Source: JBBDRJ01 sp963766295
GTDB lineage: Bacteria; Actinomycetota; JAICYB01
Length of the DNA stretch: 64,000 bases
NCBI GenBank assembly: GCA_963766295.1
Contig: CAVXYW010000002.1
Span: 372,001-436,000, forward strand
Direction of reading: 5' to 3'
The first letter of the stretch is position 1, and the number at the start of each line of letters is the position of its first letter. The translations under genes and the position numbers were made by a program. Below the pieces are notes generated by a model that saw only the letters and a program-made list of their open reading frames with translations, was not told where the DNA came from and did not search any database. Positions 36,101-44,166 of the stretch are shown in pieces.

Positions 36101-36574
36101 CTTAGGAACCTCGGGCCAATCCTTCGGAAACATCGACGTTCCGAGCATCTTCTCGGCCGCGCGGTAGTACGGTTCGAGCTCCGCGAGTGCCCGGCGACCG
36201 CGCAGCTCCTGCGGCCAGCGTTGGTCGAAAGCGCCGGGACTCGCTCGCAGGGCGACGTTCGCGTTGATCAGCGACGTGCCGCCAAGGCCGCAGCCGGCGA
36301 CCACACTGATATCGGGACCCAGCCGCACATCGATCATCGCGGTGCGAGATCCGAGGCGAAGGCGCTTGAACGTGGTCTGGACGTGACGCGCGGCGGAGAA
36401 GAGACCGCTGGGGTACTCGCCCGGATGTAACTCCTTGCCGCGCTCGAGGACACATACCCGGCGGCCGGCGGCGGCGAGGCGAGCCGCAGCTATGCCGCCC
36501 CCGTACCCAGACCCCACCACTACGACCTCGTAATGCTCTTTCAGGTCGTGGATGGGCCGCGCCATGCGGTCCAT
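33113..36574 (-). CDS. GMC oxidoreductase fused to alpha/beta hydrolase
   Basis: About 1153 residues from MDRMARPIHDL. The first half is a cholesterol-oxidase-like GMC flavoenzyme: FAD motif VVVVGSGYGGGIAAARLA, GCGLGGTSLINAN, and the C-terminal PLGSNPSLTISALAER. An unusual CRLCGDCISGCN cluster inside it looks like a ferredoxin-type 4Fe-4S site. The last third is an alpha/beta hydrolase (GPILMAPGFAMSATSF, LAHCTNSLTF, FLHGSENSFFLPEG, KGYAHLD) whose nucleophile position holds Cys. A role in sterol or lipid oxidation is inferred from family. The start could extend to 36634, which would nearly meet the divergent CoA-transferase. Confidence 0.82.
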   Translation of the reverse strand: MDRMARPIHDLKEHYEVVVVGSGYGGGIAAARLAAAGRRVCVLERGKELHPGEYPSGLFSAARHVQTTFKRLRLGSRTAMIDVRLGPDISVVAGCGLGGTSLINANVALRASPGAFDQRWPQELRGRRALAELEPYYRAAEKMLGTSMFPKDWPEVPKFVALKRSAEAFRGAKVEPAPLNVTFKTGPNAAGVMQTACRLCGDCISGCNHWAKNTVLMNYIPYADQHGAEIFTQVAVRTVRKLKDGKWLVEFVDLTAGRLHFGPKARVVSADVVVLGAGSLGSTEILLRSRDAGLQLPRRLGQSFTGNGDVLGLAFDTDAKTRAIGLGRRPTTTNTAVGACINGMAKLTDGDPSNDIMVQEGAVPGPVKVIVAPALALIALIWGKDGKRGVRRLLRRFRQMLGSLFGSRRGTASRSFVWLVMSIDDDMGKMSLVRDRLRINWRGVEDAEFVKRDNAVIEAATRELDGTFIPSPMWATPAGRMLVTVQPLGGCDMGDNAGHGVVNHKGQVFAGKTGTDVHDGLYVADGAVVPSPLGSNPSLTISALAERISDHLISDLEAIRPTSAATRPRRDPIVPGFRFSERMTGYFSTAVSDDHVPGFAQGKAEGSVLDVALTIAYPDIAALLRDQATPARVSGTVIAPALSTDELTVVGGTFRLFVPQPDLVEMFHMMYELDLLTTDDRRYKLRGRKVLRERGALSAWRDSTTLFAEISDADGRIVGVGGMRVGFFDFLRQLMTMRATGEASRRKRGRYRLEFQWMFTRKFLNLYGGPLDSASGYRDTPTDVKVPVTGGRPTKFRGDAVSWWYDATTKSWKKTDKPLGESPGDDAELQLIRFNGGNKGPILMAPGFAMSATSFLADTTQISLPEYLYSEGYDVWLFDTRTGIQLPSSAGSYSLDDVATKDWPRGVKHVQSITRKRSVQVLAHCTNSLTFQMAMLAGLKDVRSAICSQVTVHLEPGRWMKFKLFRPLELAIGLLGRASLSPDERPTFGPKVKDLVFRALTTLIRTERCGQALCRWVEVVYGKTHNHAQLNDATHQALHAMFGRGAIEPGKQFAECMRLGYAVDKDKKDTYRAGVKNMAIPILFLHGSENSFFLPEGSQRTYEWLRAENPGTRYRRKVLKGYAHLDTFLGKNSHIEVFPKILEHLEETAIAER

Positions 36575-36649
36575 CAGATGAGTGTGTTGGGGCGACCACT
36601 GCGCGGTCAAAGAACCTGCCTGGTTAAGCTCCAAATCCCAGGAGGGTGG

Positions 36650-37966
36650 ATGACGGAAAAGCTAAGTGCGGACGAGGCGACTGCGCGGTTGCGTCCCGTG
36701 GACACGCTCGGCATCCCGCTGGGGCCGGGCCAGCCACCTGCCTTTCTAGAGGCACTCGGACGCCGAGAGGACTGGGAAGACCTCCGCGTCTACGGCGCGC
36801 TTCTGACGGTTCTTTCCGATCTCTTCTCGCACCCGAAGGTTCATTACTTGAGCGGATTCTTCGGCCCACTCGAGCGAATGCTGCGAGATGCAGGATCGAA
36901 CATCGGCTTCGCGCCGGCTGACTTCCGACGGTTCATCCCGCAGCTCTCCGAACTCGAGCCGCGAGTCATGTGTACGACGGTTGCGCCGCCTGATGCGGAC
37001 GGCTGGTGCAGCCTGTCGCTTCACGCCGGAGCTTCCGTAACGGAGCTGCATCGTGCCGGCGCCGACATCGAGCGCGTCCTCGTGGCCGAATTCAGCCCGA
37101 GCTATCCGCGAACCTACGGCCTCGGTGTGCACCACCATCGACTACACGTCGACGAGATCGACGTGCTCATCGAGACTGATCGCGAGGCCTTCACCACCGA
37201 GGACCCGCCGCCCACCGACGTCGATCGAGCGATTGCGGAGTGCGTTAGGACGTTCGTCGTCGACGGTTCGACGCTGCAAACCGGAATCGGCGCGGTGCCC
37301 TCCGCGGTGGCGGCCTTGCTCGCCGAAGGGGGCGGCGGCGACTACGGGATCCATTCCGAGATGTTCACGAGTGGACTCATGCAGTTGCACAAAGCGGGCA
37401 AGGTAACGAATCGCAAAGGCCAGTTCGATGGCGTGTCCGTCGTGACCTTTGCCGCCGGAACTAGCGAGCTCAACAAGTGGTTGCACGAGAACAGAGAAGT
37501 CGCCTTCCTGCCGGTCGACGTCGTGAACTCGCAGGAAGCCATCGGTCGCAACAGGAACGCAGTCACGATCAATGCCGCACTATCCGTGGATATTCACGGC
37601 CAAGTGGTGGCCGACACTGTCAACGGAGCTCAGTATTCGGGCATCGGCGGACACGAGGATTTCGTCGCCGGTCCCGCCTTGTCGACAGAAGCTCGGTCGC
37701 TCCTTTGTCTTCCGTCCACCTACAAGGCGGGTGACGAGCTTCGGTCTCGCATCGTTCCGTGGTTCGAGGCGGGCACGGTCATCACCACACCACGGCACCA
37801 GGTCGATGTGATCGTCACCGAATATGGCTCGGCAGAGCTTCAAGGTAAGACCGTGCACCAGCGTGGGGAGGCGCTTGCGGCGATCGCGCATCCGGACTTC
37901 CGCGAAACGTTGCGCGCCGCCGCCGAACGGGCAGCGCACGGCCGGTCACCGGTCACGCCCGTCTGA
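36650..37966 (+). CDS. Acetyl-CoA hydrolase/CoA-transferase family protein
   Basis: About 438 residues from the ATG at 36650 after AGGAGGG. The frame opens earlier (36533), but the ribosome site decides. The family-I CoA-transferase Glu lies in IHSEMFTSGLMQL; VNGAQYSGIGGHEDF and VTEYGSAELQGKT are typical of 4-hydroxybutyrate or acetyl-CoA transferases. It moves CoA between carboxylic acids. Its neighbours (GMC fusion, acyl-CoA dehydrogenase, thiolase) suggest lipid or sterol catabolism. Confidence 0.85.
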   Translation: MTEKLSADEATARLRPVDTLGIPLGPGQPPAFLEALGRREDWEDLRVYGALLTVLSDLFSHPKVHYLSGFFGPLERMLRDAGSNIGFAPADFRRFIPQLSELEPRVMCTTVAPPDADGWCSLSLHAGASVTELHRAGADIERVLVAEFSPSYPRTYGLGVHHHRLHVDEIDVLIETDREAFTTEDPPPTDVDRAIAECVRTFVVDGSTLQTGIGAVPSAVAALLAEGGGGDYGIHSEMFTSGLMQLHKAGKVTNRKGQFDGVSVVTFAAGTSELNKWLHENREVAFLPVDVVNSQEAIGRNRNAVTINAALSVDIHGQVVADTVNGAQYSGIGGHEDFVAGPALSTEARSLLCLPSTYKAGDELRSRIVPWFEAGTVITTPRHQVDVIVTEYGSAELQGKTVHQRGEALAAIAHPDFRETLRAAAERAAHGRSPVTPV

Positions 37967-39235
37967 CAACTCGCTCGTCCGAGGAAAGCGATCGATGTTG
38001 CGCAAAGCAGGGAAGCGCGCCCAGTAGAGTCCGGCGACGACTAGGGTCGCTGCGCCTCCGGTAACGATCGCGAGTGGAGCTCCGATCAGTTGGCCGACTA
38101 CGCCGGACTCGAAAGCGCCGAGCTCGTTGGATGCACCGATGAACACGCTCTCCACGGCCATAACTCGTCCGCGCTTCTGTCGCGGCGTTACGAGAGGAAC
38201 GAGAGTCGATCGGATGAAAACGCTGACCGAATCGGCTCCGGTTAACACCGCCATCGCTATGAATGCGAGCGCATAGATCCGCGTGGCGCCGAGCACGATC
38301 GTCGCGATCCCGAACGCGGCCACCGACACCAACAGGACGCGCCCAACCCGGCGACGTACCGGTCTTCGCGTGATGATCAGCGTCACCAGGACGGCACCGA
38401 TCCCACCGGCTGCACGGAGCCACCCAAGGCCCACGGAGCCGACGTGGAGCTGTTCCTTTGCGATCGCCGGCAGCAGGGCAACGGCACCTCCAAAAAGGAC
38501 GGCGAAGAGATCGAGCGATATCGCGGCGAGCAGGATCGGCGACCGGCGAATGAAGGCCAGACCTTCCACGGCTTCACGAAGCCGGTTCGGGGTCGGCGCC
38601 GGGACGGCTGACTTGTCCGCTACTTCCTCGATCACATCCGGAGCGGCATCTGCCGCCGCTAAGCGGTCGGACTCCCGAGTCTCGATCAACAGGGTGGAGA
38701 TGCTCGCGATGCCGAGTAAGGACGCCATCGCTACGTAGGGGAGTGTGGGATCAACGGCATATAGGAAGCCCGCGATGATCGGTCCTGTGATTACGGCCCA
38801 TTGCCAGGCCGCCGACCTTCGTGCGGTCAGCCACGGCAAGATCGCCGGCGTCACTACGTCGGCCGGTAGCGCCCGATTCGACGGCGCCAAGAACGCTCGT
38901 CCCGTTCCGAATACGAGGACGAGACCGAAGATCGGGGCGGCGCTTGTCGGATCGCTTGCTGCGTAGAAGGCCAAACCGATCCCGGCCGAGGCTTCGACTA
39001 TCGCCGCGACAGCGCTAACGCGGACACGCCGGAACCTGTCGGCTACGGAACCGGTGACGAGGACGAGAAGCGCAGATGGTGCGAATTCAGCCAAACCCAG
39101 CAGACCTAGATCGAACTCGCGGTTCGTCAGGTCGTAGACCTGAAGTCCGAGTGCAGTCACGCAGACGAGTGATGCTGCGGCGCTACAGAAGACAGCGAGA
39201 AGAAGTGCCGCTACGGACCGGTTCCAGTTCGTCAC
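37946..39235 (-). CDS. MFS transporter (EntS-like)
   Basis: A 429-residue, about 12-helix MFS protein. DRFRRVRVSAVAA after helix 2 is motif A, and VVTPAILPWLTARRSAAWQWAVITGPIIAGFL and LIRS-type loops place it near the enterobactin-exporter-like group. Its 3' end overlaps the convergent CoA-transferase by 21 bases. Cargo unknown. Confidence 0.8.
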   Translation of the reverse strand: MTNWNRSVAALLLAVFCSAAASLVCVTALGLQVYDLTNREFDLGLLGLAEFAPSALLVLVTGSVADRFRRVRVSAVAAIVEASAGIGLAFYAASDPTSAAPIFGLVLVFGTGRAFLAPSNRALPADVVTPAILPWLTARRSAAWQWAVITGPIIAGFLYAVDPTLPYVAMASLLGIASISTLLIETRESDRLAAADAAPDVIEEVADKSAVPAPTPNRLREAVEGLAFIRRSPILLAAISLDLFAVLFGGAVALLPAIAKEQLHVGSVGLGWLRAAGGIGAVLVTLIITRRPVRRRVGRVLLVSVAAFGIATIVLGATRIYALAFIAMAVLTGADSVSVFIRSTLVPLVTPRQKRGRVMAVESVFIGASNELGAFESGVVGQLIGAPLAIVTGGAATLVVAGLYWARFPALRNIDRFPRTSELSDGRDR

Positions 39236-39259
39236 CCGGCGACCATCATGTAGTCGCCG

Positions 39260-40600
39260 CTACGAGTTCTTGGGGATCTCCGAGAACGGCTTCAGGTGAT
39301 CGTCCCGCGGCTCCTTGGGGAGACCCAGGGCGCGTTCACCGATGACGTTCATCTGGATCTGGTCCGTCCCGCCGTAGATCGAAGGACCCTGCGCGTATAG
39401 CGCCTGCATGGTGATGCCGACGAGGAACGGATTGCCCGTCGCTTCGTCGATCACCTTCTGGTCTTCGGGCTTCAACGCGTGCAGCATTCCCTGGGCTCCC
39501 ACGATCTGCAGACCGAGGTCGCGCGACAGCTTCACCATCTGGCTCATCAAGAGCTTGGAGATGTTGGCCATGCCCGGGATGTCGCCTCCGGACGCCCGCG
39601 TCGCTTTCATGCGCTCGGTGTTCAGCCGCCCAATCTCGCCGAGGATGTGCAAGCGGGCAAGGTCCTGACGTATCACGGGATCGTCGAACTTGCCGTTGCC
39701 CTTGGCCAGGCCTACGAGCAACGATGCGCCGCTGACGCGGCCGGCGTTGGCCGCTCCACTCCTGCGCTCGCGTCGTGCACCGCCACCGTCGCCAGTTTTT
39801 ATGACGAAGTCGCCAACACGCTTGTCGAGATGGCCCAGCTTGGTGCCCGGCAACGCCATGCCGCCGAATCCGCCGGCACCGCCGGCGCCGAGACCGGCAC
39901 GTTCGAAAGCAAGCGTCGTGTTCGCGACAGCCCAGCCTTCGTTCTGTCCACCGATGATCTGATCCGTAGTGGCACGCGCGTCCGAGAAGAACACCTCACT
40001 GAACATCGCGTGGCCGGTCATCTCGCGAAGCGGTCGAACATCGACACCCGGCTGAAGCATGTTGAATGCGAAGTATGAGATGCCCTGGTGTTTCGGGACG
40101 CTCGGATCGGTGCGAGCAAGCAACATTCCGAGGTCGGCCCCTTGTCCGCCGGACGTCCATACCTTTTGTCCGTTGATGATCCATTCGTCGTCCTGCTGAA
40201 CGGCTTTCGTGGATAGACCGGCGAGGTCGGAACCCGCGCCGGGCTCACTGAACAGCTGGCACCAGGCTTGCTTGCCGGTGACGATGTCGCGAACGTACTT
40301 GTCGATCTGCGCTTGGGTGCCGTGGGTGGCGATGGTCGGTGCGGCTAGTAGCAATCCGAGACCACCGGGAGCGCCGACGGCCCCGAACTTTCCGATCTCG
40401 GCCGACACCTTGCCGCCGTCGCTGCGCGACAGGCCTTTCCCGTATGCGTTCTCGGGGAGAGTGGGGGCCGACCAGCCGGCCGTGCCCAGGCGTTCCCACC
40501 ATTCACCGACGGTGAGATCCGGGTCCCAATTGGCCTCCAACCAGGCCCTCAGCTCGGATAGGACGTCCTCTATGGCTGTCGTCGGTTCGGCGATGGCCAT
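39260..40600 (-). CDS. Acyl-CoA dehydrogenase
   Basis: A 446-residue FAD acyl-CoA dehydrogenase: WCQLFSEPGAGSDLAGLSTKA and VWTSGGQGADLGMLLARTD (flavin and substrate loops), later GPSIYGGTDQIQMNVIGERALGLP at the C terminus. It introduces the alpha-beta double bond in acyl-CoAs. Many actinobacterial members act on sterol side chains. It is divergent from the thiolase gene across a perfect 18-bp palindrome, so both are probably regulated together. Confidence 0.88.
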   Translation of the reverse strand: MAIAEPTTAIEDVLSELRAWLEANWDPDLTVGEWWERLGTAGWSAPTLPENAYGKGLSRSDGGKVSAEIGKFGAVGAPGGLGLLLAAPTIATHGTQAQIDKYVRDIVTGKQAWCQLFSEPGAGSDLAGLSTKAVQQDDEWIINGQKVWTSGGQGADLGMLLARTDPSVPKHQGISYFAFNMLQPGVDVRPLREMTGHAMFSEVFFSDARATTDQIIGGQNEGWAVANTTLAFERAGLGAGGAGGFGGMALPGTKLGHLDKRVGDFVIKTGDGGGARRERRSGAANAGRVSGASLLVGLAKGNGKFDDPVIRQDLARLHILGEIGRLNTERMKATRASGGDIPGMANISKLLMSQMVKLSRDLGLQIVGAQGMLHALKPEDQKVIDEATGNPFLVGITMQALYAQGPSIYGGTDQIQMNVIGERALGLPKEPRDDHLKPFSEIPKNS

Positions 40601-40631
40601 GGCAGCTCCCTTTCGCTATAAGTGGCGCGCT

Positions 40632-40649
40632 CTTGACTCGCGAGTCAAG
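40632..40649. promoter_or_regulatory. Perfect 18-bp palindrome between acyl-CoA dehydrogenase and thiolase
   Basis: CTTGACTCGCGAGTCAAG is fully self-complementary and lies midway between the two divergent start codons. This size and position are typical of TetR-family operators for fatty-acid or sterol genes. A single regulator could control both directions. Which of the window's TetR proteins, if any, binds it is unknown. Confidence 0.65.
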
Positions 40650-40704
40650 TATCGCAGAATCTAGCCATCTAAAGCGAGCACACCTATAGGAACTGGGGGA
40701 AGCC

Positions 40705-41865
40705 ATGCCTGAAGCCGTCATCGTCGCGACCGGACGCAGCCCGATCGGCCGCGCAACGAAAGGATCGCTTGCGGACGTTCGTCCCGAAGACCTTCTGGCG
40801 AGCGTTATGAAGGAAGTCGTCGCGAAGTCCGGAGTCGACGCAGCCGAGATCGACGACGTGATCACCGGTTCGGTCGGCGGCGCGCAGATCAACATCGCGA
40901 GGTCGGCTGCACTGCTCGCCGGCATCCCGGAGACGGTTCCCGCAACGACGGTCAACCGTTACTGCTCTTCTTCGTTGCAGGCGATCCGCATGGCTTTCCA
41001 CGCGATCAAGGCCGGCGAGGGCGACACCTTCCTGGTCGGCGGCAGCGAACGCTCGAGCCGCCTCGACAGCGAGAAGGGGACGACGCGCGGCGACGGGATC
41101 CCGATGATGCCGAACCCCGTCCTTCAATCAAGCTGGGAACTGTTCATCCCGATGGGGATGACTGCAGAGAATGTCGCCGACAAGTACGACGTCGGCCGCG
41201 AGCGGATGGACAAGTTCGCTCAGCAATCACAAGAGCGCGCCGTTGCGGCGCAAGAAAGCGGGTTCTTCGGTCGTGAGATCGTTCCGTTCACCAAAGAGGA
41301 CGGAACCGTCGTCGATAAGGACGACGGCCCGCGCGCAAGCTCGACCTACGAGAAGCTCGCCGAGCTGAAGCCGGTGTTCCGTCCCGAAGGTGGACGAGTC
41401 ACGGCCGGCAACGCGTGCCCGCTAAACGACGGTGGGGCTGCCGTGATGGTAATGAGCGAGGACAAGGCGAAGGCTCTTGGGATCAAGCCGATCGCGCGCA
41501 TCATCGCCTCCGGTGTCTCCGGACTAGACCCGCGGATCATGGGCGTCGGACCGATCGAGGCCGTTAAGAAGGTTCTCGAGCAAGCGAACATGAAGATCGA
41601 CGACGTCGACGTGATGGAACTGAACGAGGCGTTCGCTGCGCAGGTGCTGGCCGTGTGCGACGAAGTTGGTGTCGATCCTTTCACGGACAAGCTCAACCCG
41701 AACGGGGGAGCGATCGCACTCGGACACCCGTTTGGTCAGACCGGCGCGCGCATCATGACGACATTGTTGAACGATCTTCAGACGGCGGACAAGACCATCG
41801 GCCTGGAGACGATGTGCGTCGGTGGCGGCCAGGGCCTGGCGATGATCGTGGAGCGCGTCAACTAG
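40705..41865 (+). CDS. Thiolase (acetyl-CoA C-acyltransferase)
   Basis: A 386-residue thiolase: nucleophile Cys in VNRYCSSSLQAIRMA, NEAFAAQVLAV, GGAIALGHPFGQTGAR with the active-site His, and the second Cys in ETMCVGGGQGLA. It cleaves 3-ketoacyl-CoA to acetyl-CoA. Together with the divergent acyl-CoA dehydrogenase it covers two steps of beta-oxidation. It is the last normal chromosomal gene before the integron array. Confidence 0.92.
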   Translation: MPEAVIVATGRSPIGRATKGSLADVRPEDLLASVMKEVVAKSGVDAAEIDDVITGSVGGAQINIARSAALLAGIPETVPATTVNRYCSSSLQAIRMAFHAIKAGEGDTFLVGGSERSSRLDSEKGTTRGDGIPMMPNPVLQSSWELFIPMGMTAENVADKYDVGRERMDKFAQQSQERAVAAQESGFFGREIVPFTKEDGTVVDKDDGPRASSTYEKLAELKPVFRPEGGRVTAGNACPLNDGGAAVMVMSEDKAKALGIKPIARIIASGVSGLDPRIMGVGPIEAVKKVLEQANMKIDDVDVMELNEAFAAQVLAVCDEVGVDPFTDKLNPNGGAIALGHPFGQTGARIMTTLLNDLQTADKTIGLETMCVGGGQGLAMIVERVN

Positions 41866-41882
41866 CTCTCGCTAGCGTTTTG
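41862..41882 (+). terminator. Possible weak terminator after thiolase
   Basis: CTAGC and GCTAG flank a TCTC loop at 41862-41875, overlapping the thiolase stop, followed by CGTTTTGTT. The stem is five base pairs, so this is a weak candidate. Confidence 0.3.
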
Positions 41883-41920
41883 TTAGTTGGCTTAGGCCGC
41901 ACAAGGTATCGAGTAGCTGC

Positions 41921-42268
41921 TCATGCCCGAAGCGTCTCGACGAGGAACTGGGCTTGAGCCGAGGCCGCGAACTCGAACTCGGGGCTCGGATGATAGAGGA
42001 GGCCGAAGTGGCCACCGCCTATCTCGATGCACTGCTTAGGTCCGGCCAGTCGGCCGTAGGCGTCGAGCGCGGCAGCGGGTACTGCTCCAGGCATCTCGTC
42101 TTCGGGCGACACGACGAACAGAGTTGGACATTTGACGTGCGCACCGCATAGTCCGGCATGCCACGCCACGGGCGTCGAGGGTCGCGCACGCGTTACGTCG
42201 TTTACCCAGCCGGTCCCGAGGCGACCTCCGTACTCGATGAACCACCGATAGGCGGTCAACGGCGTCAA
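41921..42268 (-). pseudogene. Alpha/beta hydrolase, C-terminal remnant (distal end of array)
   Basis: About 115 residues keep the last third of an alpha/beta hydrolase: ... GTGWVNDVTRARP, then CPTLFVVSPEDEMPGA (Asp) and GGHFGLLYHP (His). The oxyanion region and nucleophile elbow are missing, and an in-frame stop lies just upstream near 42290. It has no attC on either side, unlike its neighbours. It is most simply a decayed cassette at the far end of the integron, cut by deletion. Confidence 0.65.
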
Positions 42269-42304
42269 CGCAGAAGGTCGCCTTACCTAGTTGGTCACCA
42301 GCTG

Positions 42305-42631
42305 CTATCCAATCGTGAGCGTCGCGATCCCATCGCCTCGCACGCTGAATAGGTACTCGATCTCGACGGGGCTACCGGGGAACGGACCGGTCAGCTTGAC
42401 CAGTAGGCGAGTGTCGGTTCCTTCATTTACGGCCGTGAGTAGCTCCAAGATGTAGTCGTACTTTCGATGGGCGTCTTCGTTCCAGGCCGCGATCGCGTCG
42501 CGCCCTCGGTACTCGCCACCCTCATCTCGCACGACGGCGTCCTCGTCGAAGCAATGAGCGAGCGCATCTGAATCTAAGGCGGCGTCCGCCGCGAGGTAGC
42601 GCTCGACGGGTGACGGAATACTGATCGCCAT
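42305..42631 (-). CDS. Cassette: SnoaL/NTF2-fold protein
   Basis: A 108-residue NTF2-like protein: VERYLAADAALDSDALAHCFDEDAVVRDEGGEYRGRDAIAAW is the usual helix-helix-strand opening. It has AAGGAGG just before the ATG. It is the last cassette with a recognisable attC on its start side (42655); no attC follows its stop. Such folds serve as small-molecule isomerases, hydrolases or binding proteins. Function unknown. Confidence 0.8.
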   Translation of the reverse strand: MAISIPSPVERYLAADAALDSDALAHCFDEDAVVRDEGGEYRGRDAIAAWNEDAHRKYDYILELLTAVNEGTDTRLLVKLTGPFPGSPVEIEYLFSVRGDGIATLTIG

Positions 42632-42654
42632 TCGACCTCCTTGAATCAGAGTCG

Positions 42655-42771
42655 GCCTAACGACTTTTGCGGTTCACCCGCCGCGCGGAAACTTCGATCG
42701 GCTCGTCATTCGGGATGATCATCTCCCAACCGGCTACGTGCCGCGCGGTCGGGTGCAACCGCGAGTTAGGC
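42655..42771 (-). repeat. attC 1
   Basis: Cores GCCTAAC and GTTAGGC; 117 bp, the longest site, with long arms around a CGCGCGG / CCGCGCGG stem. The right core matches the left core of attC 2 across the VOC cassette. Confidence 0.8.
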
Positions 42772-42772
42772 C

Positions 42773-43330
42773 TCAGCGTGGCGCCGGGTTTCCGATTTCT
42801 CGAATCGGATCGCGCCCGTCCCACTCCTTCGACATCCGTGCCAGCGATTCAAAGAGCGAGTACACAGACAAGTCAAGAACATCGGCGATCTCGAATTGCG
42901 TTTGATCAGGCGCCGAGTCGGTCGCGAAGTAGGCCCAGCGAACGCCGCCGTCGCCCATCTGGCCTTCTTGGGCGATCTTCACCCCGCTCGAGAGCGTCCG
43001 CGCCATCGTCCGGTCGTACTCATCTCGAGTAAGCCAGGACGAAACATGGTGAAACCCCTCTCGGCCGGCGTCGAGGAAGTCTCGGTAGGCAGTTGGCTCA
43101 GGCCCGAGTTGCTCGATCAGTTCAACTTGGAGGTCATCGGAGTTCCCGAGTGCAATGTGGAGCGTCGGCGGCGGCGATGGCTCACCCCGGTACCAATAGC
43201 TCGTGGGCGTTTGCTCGCGCAGGACGAAGAACGGCCCGACGCCCAGAGTCTCCGTCCAATATTTCAGAGCGACATCCATGTCGCGAACAACGAATCCGAG
43301 CTGTCGGATCGCGCCCAACAAGTAACTCAT
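42773..43330 (-). CDS. Cassette: VOC-superfamily protein
   Basis: A 185-residue VOC protein: IRQLGFVVRDMDVALKYWTETLGVGPFFV at the start, a His in EGFHHVSSWL and Glu in TQFEIADVL as likely metal ligands. It resembles methylmalonyl-CoA-epimerase-like or glyoxalase members of this length. AGGAG precedes the ATG and the stop lies one base from attC 1, so the cassette is compact. Substrate unknown. Confidence 0.82.
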   Translation of the reverse strand: MSYLLGAIRQLGFVVRDMDVALKYWTETLGVGPFFVLREQTPTSYWYRGEPSPPPTLHIALGNSDDLQVELIEQLGPEPTAYRDFLDAGREGFHHVSSWLTRDEYDRTMARTLSSGVKIAQEGQMGDGGVRWAYFATDSAPDQTQFEIADVLDLSVYSLFESLARMSKEWDGRDPIREIGNPAPR

Positions 43331-43370
43331 TGCACACCTACTCCTCTCGATCGATGTGACCCTCAGGTAG

Positions 43371-43449
43371 GCCTAACGACCGTTTCTTGCCGCCCACCCG
43401 ACGCGAGCGAGCGTAGCGAGCGGCGGTCGGGTGCTGCGGCGAGTTCGGC
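43371..43449 (-). repeat. attC 2
   Basis: Cores GCCTAAC and GTTCGGC; 79 bp. The right core departs from GTTRRRY by one base and does not match the facing core of attC 3, unlike almost every other pair. Confidence 0.75.
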
Positions 43450-43467
43450 GGCCGTAGCACAGTCGTG

Positions 43468-43701
43468 CTACTTCGAGTGATCTGACGGTCGGACGGCGAT
43501 GAGGTCACCGTCGCCGGCGGGGCGGACGTCGTTTTCATCCAAAGTCAGCAGAGCTTCGGTCTTGTCAGACGCCGTCACGAACTCGACCTCGAGGTTGCTC
43601 GGCGGATAGAGCTCGACGACCGTGCCGAGGTCGCCCCGACGGAGGCCGTGCTCAGGCACGTCTCTTTCTAGGACCACCGTCTCGAGCAGCTCGTAGGTCA
43701 T
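43468..43701 (-). CDS. Cassette: DUF4926-family protein
   Basis: A 77-residue protein: YELLETVVLERDVPEHGLRRGDLGTVVELYPPSNLEVEFVTASDKTEALLTL and the ending DLIAVR match the small SH3-like DUF4926 family. It commonly follows a DUF6883 gene, as it does here: the ATG comes four bases after the restored DUF6883 stop. A toxin-immunity type role has been supposed for such pairs, but nothing in the sequence proves it. Confidence 0.7.
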   Translation of the reverse strand: MTYELLETVVLERDVPEHGLRRGDLGTVVELYPPSNLEVEFVTASDKTEALLTLDENDVRPAGDGDLIAVRPSDHSK

Positions 43702-43705
43702 GTCT

Positions 43706-44126
43706 TCACTCCGGAAACGCCGTAACGAACCGTGGGAAGTCTTCTGCGACCAGGATAATCCAGGCAGTCGCGATTCCTGCTCGCTGACCGTTCGGGCCAA
43801 CCACTTCGCGCGGACCTCGTACTTGGTACCGAACTGAGTGGTCTCGGCTTCGGTAGCGTCGGTCGTCTCGGCGAGGGTTCGTAGATCAGCAGCGAGGACG
43901 GCCCAGTCCTCCCGCGAGTAGCCGAGGCCGCCGAAGAACTCGGCCTTCGTGCGCCCCACCGGATGCGCAGGCGACAAGAGATAGTCGCGGAGATGACCAC
44001 ATCCAATCTCGAGCACGCGTCCGCCGGCAGCGGCTCCAGATGTTCCGCCACCGTGTCCGCGACTCGGCTCCGCAACTCACGAATCCGAGTTGTGCTGTTG
44101 ATGAACAACGACTCAGCTAGGTTCAT
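43706..44126 (-). pseudogene. Cassette: chimera of methyltransferase start and DUF6883 remainder
   Basis: Read from 44126 downwards, the first 35 or so codons (MNLAESLFINS ... EHLEPLPA) and, after a frame change, GRVLEIGCG are the start of a class I SAM methyltransferase up to its glycine motif. At IGCG the sequence switches to HLRDYLLSPAHPVGRTKAEFF, the inside of a DUF6883 protein. A second frame change near 43808 (KYEVRAK to VGPNGQRAGIATAW) restores DUF6883 to its end (FPRFVTAFPE, stop at 43706). Two frameshifts plus a fusion mean it is not functional as written. It fits deletion of the attC that once separated two cassettes. Confidence 0.7.
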
Positions 44127-44166
44127 TCGCAAAGTGGGTCAATCCTTTGCTCGAAGCTTTGCATCT

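Noticed and set aside
34694..36430. 578-residue open frame on the plus strand
   Set aside because: It is antisense to the GMC fusion, whose motifs are unmistakable; the plus frame shows none.
41888..41899. GGCTTAGGCCG shared in inverted orientation with about 52453-52463
   Set aside because: Eleven bases, nearly self-complementary; too short to claim as array-flanking terminal repeats.
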